Positions 58,746 through 64,000 of a stretch of DNA of 64,000 nucleotides are shown in pieces. Made by a program: the position numbers and the translations under genes. Each line of letters opens with the position of its first letter. Position 1 is the stretch's first letter. The notes beneath the pieces are model-generated. The model searched no databases. It was not told the origin of the DNA and was given only the letters and a program-made list of their open reading frames with translations. Origin of the DNA: Kitasatospora sp. GP82 (GTDB lineage: Bacteria > Actinomycetota > Actinomycetes > Streptomycetales > Streptomycetaceae); NCBI RefSeq assembly GCF_029892105.1, contig NZ_JARZAJ010000002.1, positions 1 through 64,000 on the forward strand, read 5' to 3'.

Positions 58746-59002
58746 TGACCCTCGCCGCCACCAGGAAGCCCGCATGCGGCGCACCACGCCCCGGACAATC
58801 CGACGGCGCCCCGTGCAACCGTGAGCCGTTCCACCGGGACGACCACACGAACGCCCTCGGTGAGACGTGGCCCCGCCTCGCCCCGGTGCACTGCGCCCGG
58901 TGCGGCGCAGCCGTTCCCAAGCCAGCCCCGATCGGCTACCAGGAAGCCCCGAGCGGCCCCGGGCACACCCTGTGGGCTTGTTCGCCGACCTGCCCCGAGT
59001 AG
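58742..59002 (+). CDS. Cys-rich small protein (double zinc ribbon)
   Basis: An 86-residue protein: ACGAPRPGQSDGAPCNREPF, then HCARCGAAVP, ending WACSPTCPE, giving two possible zinc sites. Start GTG 58742 overlaps the membrane protein stop; ATG 58745 is equally possible. This kind of protein is common in Streptomyces plasmids. Last gene before attR. Confidence 0.65.
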   Translation: MMTLAATRKPACGAPRPGQSDGAPCNREPFHRDDHTNALGETWPRLAPVHCARCGAAVPKPAPIGYQEAPSGPGHTLWACSPTCPE

Positions 59003-59025
59003 CCCCCCGCCAGGCCAACCGACAC

Positions 59026-59052
59026 AGCCCCGTCCAGCACCCGGGCGGGGCT
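59026..59052 (+). terminator. Terminator after the last prophage gene
   Basis: AGCCCCG (59026–59032) pairs with CGGGGCT (59046–59052). The rest of 59,053–59,289 shows no gene; it carries scattered CAGCA runs that might be integrase arm sites, but this is a weak guess. Confidence 0.55.
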
Positions 59053-59289
59053 TCGTGCATCCGGGGCGTGGGGGCTGCTTCGCACCAGAGGCGGCCGACT
59101 CTGCGCTACGGTGCGTCACGAGACCCATGGGCAGTGAGCGCCAAGCTCAGGCCGTGGCCTCATGATCATCTGTGTTGTCACGTCAGCACACGGGGGCATC
59201 CGGCAGCACTCGCCAGCATCGAGCAACATGCACACTGTGGCGGTTTGTCCGGATTCCGAGCATCGTCGCAGGTCAAATCTGGGCAAAAG

Positions 59290-59316
59290 ACGAGTTCGAA
59301 TCTCGTATCCTCCGCC
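59290..59316 (+). other. attR core (27-bp direct repeat)
   Basis: Perfect copy of 21572–21598. No tRNA 5' half is present here, so this is the phage-side junction. Confidence 0.95.
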
Positions 59317-59320
59317 GGCA

Positions 59321-59353
59321 GATGGCCCGGACCGCACAGCGGTCCGGGCCATC
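59321..59353 (+). terminator. Displaced host tRNA-Ser terminator
   Basis: A perfect 15-bp stem (59321–59335 with 59339–59353), loop ACA, then GTCGTTT. It starts 5 bp after attR, so it was the original terminator of tRNA-Ser before integration. Confidence 0.85.
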
Positions 59354-59651
59354 GTCGTTTCTGCTCCTGGGACCGCCGTCACTCCTGGTTGGCTGGTCGG
59401 CCTGCCCCCTACCGCCGGTCGCCAGCGACTGCCCGCCGGAAGTGGCACCAAGCGGGGCCCCGCGTCTGTCCCCTTCCTGATCGACCTGTCGGTACGGCTC
59501 GCACGGACGACTGTCAGCACTGTTGTCCGGGTCTCGATTTCGCAACTCCGGGTGTTCGCAGAGGCAATCACGCTGGACCATTGCCTTCCGCAACCGTTCG
59601 GTCGCCGACCGTGGGAGAAGTACATGGTGGTGCCGACGGGACGAACCGAGG

Positions 59652-59837
59652 GTGAGGCCCGTCCTGTTGTACCGATTCAATCCACCGCCAGGCTGGCCCG
59701 TTCCCCCACCGGGCTGGCTTCCCCCACCTGGCTGGCAACCCCCATCCAAGGCGCTTCAACGACGTAAACGACGTAACGTCATCGCTACAGAGCCTCGTCC
59801 CGGATCTCCTGCGCGGTCATGTAGAAGCGGGTGCTGA
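59652..59837 (+). pseudogene. Remnant of a PPPGW-repeat protein
   Basis: In the 431-bp gap 59,354–59,784, one frame reads YRFNPPPGWPVPPPGWLPP then GWQPPSK. This is the N-terminal motif I know from Streptomyces membrane proteins, in which a longer domain would follow. Here the frame ends after about 60 codons and runs into the minus-strand gene. It looks truncated. The rest of the gap, 59,354–59,650, holds nothing I can support. Confidence 0.35.
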
Positions 59838-60174
59838 AGGAAGGCAGCACGCGGGCCAGCTCCTGGAACGCGACGGCCGGATCGCCGGCCTCGGTCTCCT
59901 CCAGGAAACGGACCAGCCGGCGGCGCAGCGCGTCCGCCAGGCCGAGCAGGCGCCGGGCGTCACCCTCCCAACGCTCCTCGGCCGGGACCGCTGCAACGCG
60001 TGCAGCAGGTGCAGCAGCCGGGATGACAGCAGCGGCGGGATCCGGCGCAGCAGCAGCAACGGGTGCAGCAGGATCCGGCTCGGGCGGTGCAGCGGCAGCA
60101 GCGCCCGGTGCAGCAGCGGGTGCAGCAAGTGCAGCGGCCTCGGCCTCACGAGCCTTGACGCGGGCCCGTTCCAC
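59785..60174 (-). CDS. Ala-rich N-terminus protein of unknown function
   Basis: A 129-residue protein from GTG 60174. The first ~60 residues are Ala/Pro repeats, and the C-terminal half is a helical domain (RRLLGLADALRRRLVRFLEE, DPAVAFQELARVLPSFSTRF, MTAQEIRDEAL). An in-frame TAG upstream limits the start. It is divergent from the SWIM gene. The helical end is the probable functional part. Confidence 0.55.
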   Translation of the reverse strand: MERARVKAREAEAAALAAPAAAPGAAAAAPPEPDPAAPVAAAAPDPAAAVIPAAAPAARVAAVPAEERWEGDARRLLGLADALRRRLVRFLEETEAGDPAVAFQELARVLPSFSTRFYMTAQEIRDEAL

Positions 60175-60233
60175 CTTGCTCTTGCACGACTTGGCATCGC
60201 GTGCTGTCTGTGTCCTGATCTAGCGTTCCTCGC

Positions 60234-61658
60234 ATGACGCAAGCCGCTCACATATACAGCTACCTGCGGTCCTCCGTGCTGGACGACCGGCGCGGGCGCC
60301 TCGGGCTGGAGACTTCCGGTGGGGCCACGCCGTTCGGCGAGGCCGCCCATCCCCGTTTCTTCGAGGGGATGCTGACGGCCCCTTCGGCCGCGGCCGCCGC
60401 GCTGTTGGCGGTCGCGGACGTGGCCGCCGCGCGCTACTTCCAGCCGCAGCTGCTCGCGTCGCTGGATCCGGTGGTCACCGCCAACGGCGATCGGCTGCGC
60501 TTCGAGTCCTTCTCCGGCTGCTGCGGTGTCTACGCCCGCCTCGACGTGCTCGAGTCCGGCGTCGACGGCGGCGAGATCGGGCACGGTACCACCAATGTCG
60601 ACGTCAACATCCCGTTGCGGGACGCCCTTGGGCGGCTCGGCCCGGCCGAGCCGCTGCGGCTCGCGGTCGGTCCGGAGTCGCTGGAGGTCACCACGCTGGA
60701 CGGGCCGCTGGTGGAGAAGAAGGTCCCGCTGCCGGACCGCTGGCTGCGCGGCTTCGCCGAGACGCAGGTGGTGGCCGCCGGCTTCGATCTGCGCGCCGAG
60801 CTTCCGGCCGCCGACGCGGTCCGCTTCCTGCGCACGCTGACGGCAGGCGGGCGCGATGCGACAGGCCCGACGCGGTGGGTCGTCCCGGCCGGGCGGCTGC
60901 TGCGGCCCACCAGCCGGCCCGTGCCGGGTGCGGTCTGCCTGCCGGGCGCGCAGCGGCTGGTCGCATTGCAGCGGGTGCTGCGCCACGCCCGCGGGCTGCG
61001 CGTCTACGGCCCGGTGCTGACGGCCGGGGACACCCGGCCGGCCAGCTCAGCCTGGGAGGTCGAGCTGCCCGGGATGCGGCTGACGCTCACCCTCTCGCCC
61101 GAGGCGGCCCGCGGCTTCTCCGGCGAGGGCGGCGTGCTGGACGCGCTGGCCTTGGCCGGCGGCGAGCAGGACGCGGACCTGGTCGCGGCGCTGCTGGCGT
61201 GGGAGCCGCGGATCGACGTGGCGGAGCTGGCCGAGCAGGCGGGTCTGTCGTCGCAGCGGGTCCGCGCGGCGCTCACCCGGCTGGGGACGGCCGGGCAGGT
61301 CGGTTACGACGCCGCCGAGGCGGCCTTCTTCCACCGTCAACTCCCCTACGACGCGGGCCGCGCCGAGGCCCGCAACCCGCGGCTGCGGGCCGCCCGCGCC
61401 CTGGTCGCCGCGGGAGCTGTCCACCCGGAGGCCGACGGCGGCGCACTGGTGCACGTGGAGGACCATGTGCAGCGGGTCCGACGTGCGGCGGACGGCTCGC
61501 TGGGGTGCACCTGCCTCTGGTGGGCCAAGTACCGGGGCGGGCGCGGGCCGTGCAAACACGTGCTGGCGCTCGGGTTGGCGACACAGGCCGCTGCCCCGAA
61601 CAATGCGGCCCCGAACAATGCGGCCTCGAACGATGTGACGGAGGTTTCGGCGCGATGA
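60234..61658 (+). CDS. SWIM zinc-finger protein
   Basis: A 474-residue protein. A SWIM zinc motif sits near the C-terminus (Cys425-x-Cys427...Cys440-x-His442, within GCTCLWWAKYRGGRGPCKH). The N-terminal two thirds are Ala/Leu/Gly-rich with no other motif known to me; DVAELAEQAGLSSQRVRAAL near residue 325 resembles a helix-turn-helix. The C-terminus has duplicated APNNA units. ATG 60234. The DUF6493-like gene overlaps its stop by 4 bp, so they form a unit. Confidence 0.85.
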   Translation: MTQAAHIYSYLRSSVLDDRRGRLGLETSGGATPFGEAAHPRFFEGMLTAPSAAAAALLAVADVAAARYFQPQLLASLDPVVTANGDRLRFESFSGCCGVYARLDVLESGVDGGEIGHGTTNVDVNIPLRDALGRLGPAEPLRLAVGPESLEVTTLDGPLVEKKVPLPDRWLRGFAETQVVAAGFDLRAELPAADAVRFLRTLTAGGRDATGPTRWVVPAGRLLRPTSRPVPGAVCLPGAQRLVALQRVLRHARGLRVYGPVLTAGDTRPASSAWEVELPGMRLTLTLSPEAARGFSGEGGVLDALALAGGEQDADLVAALLAWEPRIDVAELAEQAGLSSQRVRAALTRLGTAGQVGYDAAEAAFFHRQLPYDAGRAEARNPRLRAARALVAAGAVHPEADGGALVHVEDHVQRVRRAADGSLGCTCLWWAKYRGGRGPCKHVLALGLATQAAAPNNAAPNNAASNDVTEVSAR

Positions 61659-64000
61659 GCCTGCTGGACTGTGTGGACCGCGGTGATGTCGACGGTGTGG
61701 TGGCCGCGCTCGCCGGGCTCGGCCCGGCGGAGCGCCGCGCTCTGCTGCCCGAACTCACGCGCCGCCAGAAGGAGCTCTCCGCCGACTGGTGGAAACGCTC
61801 GGAGGACTGCAGGCTGGCCCTGCTGGTGGCGGGGCTCGGCTGCCACACGGCGCCCTCCGCCGCGTTCTCCTGGGTGAGCGGCAGGCCCTTCAACACCCCC
61901 TACAGGGTCTGGGAGAAGCAGGCGGTCCTGGCCGTCGTCGGCCAGCACAGCCCCGAGTGGCAGGCGGAGGTGCTGCGCCGGATCGCCGAACGGCGTCCCG
62001 ACGCCTGGGCCGACTCCGAGTACCTGGGGGTCGAGCGCCTCGCCCGTGCCACGGGCCAGCCGGTGCCGACCACGGACCGCGTGGTGGTGGCGTGGCAGCA
62101 GCACCACCACTGCGGGTGGACCGCATCCGACGCACAACTGCGCGGGCTGCTGCCCCGGCTGGCCCAGGAGCCGTCGACCCCGTCGATGGTCCTCGCGCTC
62201 TTCGACATCGTCGGCATCAGGCCGGTCGGGCTGAGCCCCTCACGCAACCAGCTGGGCCCGGCCTGGCGGGCCGTGATCCTCGGGCTGATCGAGGCCGGCG
62301 TGGTCGCGCGCGAGGAGATACTCGACCGCTGCCTGGCCCGGCTGGCGCGCGGCGGACGCCCCAGCGACCAGCGCGGCTTCCTGCATCTGCTGGAAGACCT
62401 CGCACCCACAACGCAGGAGAGCGCCCCCCGGATCCGCACCTACCTGCCGATGCTGGACGCCCAGTCCACGGTGGCCGCCCACGCCCAGGCGCAGCTCGCC
62501 GAGCTGGACGCCGCCGGCCTGCTCGACCTGGAGCACCTGGTGGAGGCCTCGGCCAGCGTCTTCTTCCGCAGCGAGAAGACGCTGCTGCGCACCCAGCTCG
62601 CCTGGCTGGACCGCTCCGGGCGGCGCTCCCCCGACTGGGCCGCGGCGGCCGTGCGCGGCGCGGCCCTGGCCTTCGGGAACGCCGACGCCGAACTGCACGA
62701 GCGGGCGCTCAAGCTGGCGGCCCGTCACCTTACGGCCGCCGGGCCGGCCCTGCTGCCCGAACTGCGGGCGGCGACCAAGCTGCTGGGCCCGGCGCAGGCC
62801 GCCCGCGCGGCAGCGCTCTTCGGTCTCGACGCGCCCGCCGGCCCGGACGGCACCGCGCCCTACGAGGAAGTGCCGCCGCCGATCCCCCCACGGGTGCCGC
62901 TGGCCGGTCCCCTGGACGGGCCGGTCGCGGTCGCGCAGGAGCTTGCCGCCGTGATGCTGGCAAGCGACGAGAATGTCGCCGCCTTCGAGCGCACGCTGGA
63001 CGGCCTGGTCCGCGAGTCCTACCGGGACCCCGAGTCGCTCCGGGCAACACTGAATCCAGTACTGCGGGACCTCGCGTCGCGCGAATCGCTCAGGGGGGAG
63101 CGCACCTGGCTCGGGCGGGTGGCCGCCGCGGCCGTGGGGGAGGTCCCGCCGAAGCGGGCCCATGCCATGCTGCAGGGGGAGGACCCGCTCTGGGTGAACC
63201 CCCAGGAACGGTTCCGCACCGTGCTGGCGGCCCGGGTGCAGGAGGCCGCCGCGCTGATCGTGCTGCGACGAACGCCCTTCCTCCTCGCCACGCCCAGCTA
63301 CGCCTACGGCGGGCTGGAGGCAGCCGCCCTGGTGGAGCGCCTCGCCGCGCTGGAAGCCGTGGACGGCCGGGCCGGCGCGGCCGACTTCAGCCAGGCACTG
63401 CTCCGCGTCCTGCCGACGGACGATCCTTCGGTGCTAGCAGCCGCCGGGCAGCTCCGCTCTGCGGAGGGCCGGCACCTGGCCCGGTGGCTGGCCGAGGGCG
63501 GGCTGCCCGGCCAGCACACCGAGCGGCTTCCCGCCGAGGGCCGCTCGCGACCGCTGGTCACCCAGCCCGGACTCGCACCCGAGCACCAGGCGCTCCTCCA
63601 CCCGGACCTGGGCCGGATACTCGGGCCGCTGGTCGATCCGGAGGGACGCCGGGTGGCGTTCGCCGTCCGGGACGCGGTCACACCCCACGCGCTCGCGATG
63701 CTGCCGTGCCACCGTGAGGAGTTGGCGGCCAGGCTCGGCAACGCGATCCTCGACGCCCGCAAGTTCTACTGGCCGAAAGGCAAGGCGCTGCTGGCGCAGC
63801 TGGTCGAGGCAGGCGGCCCGGCCGGCCCCGCCGTCCACCTCACCCTCGCCTGCGCACTCGGCTCGGCCTCGGCGCCGGAACGCACCGCCGCCGTGGACGC
63901 GCTGCTGCTGCTCGCGGCCCAGGGCGCGCTCGACCCTGACCGCCTCGGCACCGATCTCGCCGAGACAGCCCGCAACGGCACGGCCCTGCTGAGCCGCGTG
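61655..64000 (+). CDS. DUF6493-like helical repeat protein (partial)
   Basis: At least 782 residues, cut by the right edge. It starts MSLLDCVDRGDVDGVVAALAG from an ATG overlapping the SWIM stop. WWKRSEDCRLALLVAGLGC, FSWVSGRPF and LLHPDLGRILGPLVDPEGRRV fall in a long series of helix pairs, like HEAT repeats. This pattern and its SWIM neighbour fit the DUF6493 family of Streptomyces. No catalytic motif is visible in the part present. Confidence 0.8.
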   Translation, partial: MSLLDCVDRGDVDGVVAALAGLGPAERRALLPELTRRQKELSADWWKRSEDCRLALLVAGLGCHTAPSAAFSWVSGRPFNTPYRVWEKQAVLAVVGQHSPEWQAEVLRRIAERRPDAWADSEYLGVERLARATGQPVPTTDRVVVAWQQHHHCGWTASDAQLRGLLPRLAQEPSTPSMVLALFDIVGIRPVGLSPSRNQLGPAWRAVILGLIEAGVVAREEILDRCLARLARGGRPSDQRGFLHLLEDLAPTTQESAPRIRTYLPMLDAQSTVAAHAQAQLAELDAAGLLDLEHLVEASASVFFRSEKTLLRTQLAWLDRSGRRSPDWAAAAVRGAALAFGNADAELHERALKLAARHLTAAGPALLPELRAATKLLGPAQAARAAALFGLDAPAGPDGTAPYEEVPPPIPPRVPLAGPLDGPVAVAQELAAVMLASDENVAAFERTLDGLVRESYRDPESLRATLNPVLRDLASRESLRGERTWLGRVAAAAVGEVPPKRAHAMLQGEDPLWVNPQERFRTVLAARVQEAAALIVLRRTPFLLATPSYAYGGLEAAALVERLAALEAVDGRAGAADFSQALLRVLPTDDPSVLAAAGQLRSAEGRHLARWLAEGGLPGQHTERLPAEGRSRPLVTQPGLAPEHQALLHPDLGRILGPLVDPEGRRVAFAVRDAVTPHALAMLPCHREELAARLGNAILDARKFYWPKGKALLAQLVEAGGPAGPAVHLTLACALGSASAPERTAAVDALLLLAAQGALDPDRLGTDLAETARNGTALLSRV

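Larger units (their letters stand above)
21572..59316. mobile_element. Integrated siphovirus-type prophage in tRNA-Ser
   Basis: Bounded by identical 27-bp repeats at 21572–21598 and 59290–59316, the left being the tRNA 3' end. It contains integrase, repressor, excisionase-like, replication, complete packaging, head, tail and lysis genes in standard siphovirus order, then about 7 kb of cargo. All structural genes seen are open and full length, so it could be functional. The module order (HNH, terminase, portal, protease, capsid, tail, tape measure, GH25 lysin) is common to Streptomyces siphoviruses. Confidence 0.95.

Noticed and set aside
21572..59316. Possible CRISPR arrays or rRNA operons
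   Set aside because: No regularly spaced repeats of CRISPR type and no rRNA sequence were seen in the window.
59162..59767. A 201-codon frame running across attR
   Set aside because: It crosses the recombination junction and the tRNA terminator hairpin, and shows no protein-like pattern.

Overview
The window is high-GC actinobacterial DNA with strong third-position GC bias, GTG/TTG starts and many 4-bp start/stop overlaps. The host gene order dnaX – YbaB/EbfC – recR – DUF5063-like – aspartokinase – asd, the SRP RNA next to a tRNA-Ser, and LuxR-type LAL and TrmB-like regulators point to Streptomyces or Kitasatospora. All assignments come from reading motifs; no database was searched.

Left host flank (1–21.6 kb): a minus-strand redox set (2-dehydropantoate 2-reductase-like, ferredoxin-NADP reductase, 2Fe-2S ferredoxin, truncated gene at the edge); a short exported peptide divergent from a TrmB/LuxR-like regulator; a thiolase; a large ATP-binding LuxR (LAL) regulator; a SnoaL-like protein, an S9 peptidase and SURF1; an ECF sigma factor coupled to a single-TM partner; asd and aspartokinase; DUF5063, recR, ybaB, dnaX; then SRP RNA and tRNA-Ser(GGA).

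Prophage (21,572–59,316, about 37.7 kb): bounded by a perfect 27-bp direct repeat that is the 3' end of tRNA-Ser. The left end carries tyrosine integrase, a minus-strand repressor candidate, an excisionase-like gene and a set of near-identical CATTCGCG operators. The early operon holds small zinc-binding proteins, a C5-cytosine methyltransferase with a second reading frame nested inside it, and a replication-type protein. An AbiV-like protein and an HNH nuclease precede the siphovirus structural block: terminase, HK97-type portal, protease and capsid, connectors, major tail protein, frameshifted tail chaperones, tape measure, tail proteins, GH25 endolysin and holins. Three features interrupt that block: a low-GC gene between HNH and terminase, a very basic His/Arg-rich protein after the capsid, and a two-gene minus-strand cassette before the major tail gene.

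The right end of the prophage (52.3–59.0 kb) is cargo: GNAT, XRE-TPR regulator, RsbW-like ATPase, Nudix hydrolase, DUF397-like small protein, JmjC/cupin oxygenase, and a GntR regulator with its own repeated operators divergent from a membrane protein. The latter pair resembles actinomycete integrative plasmid control modules.

Right host flank (59.3–64 kb): the displaced tRNA-Ser terminator, a truncated Pro/Gly/Trp-repeat remnant, an Ala-rich minus-strand gene, and a SWIM zinc-finger / DUF6493-like pair, the last cut by the window edge.
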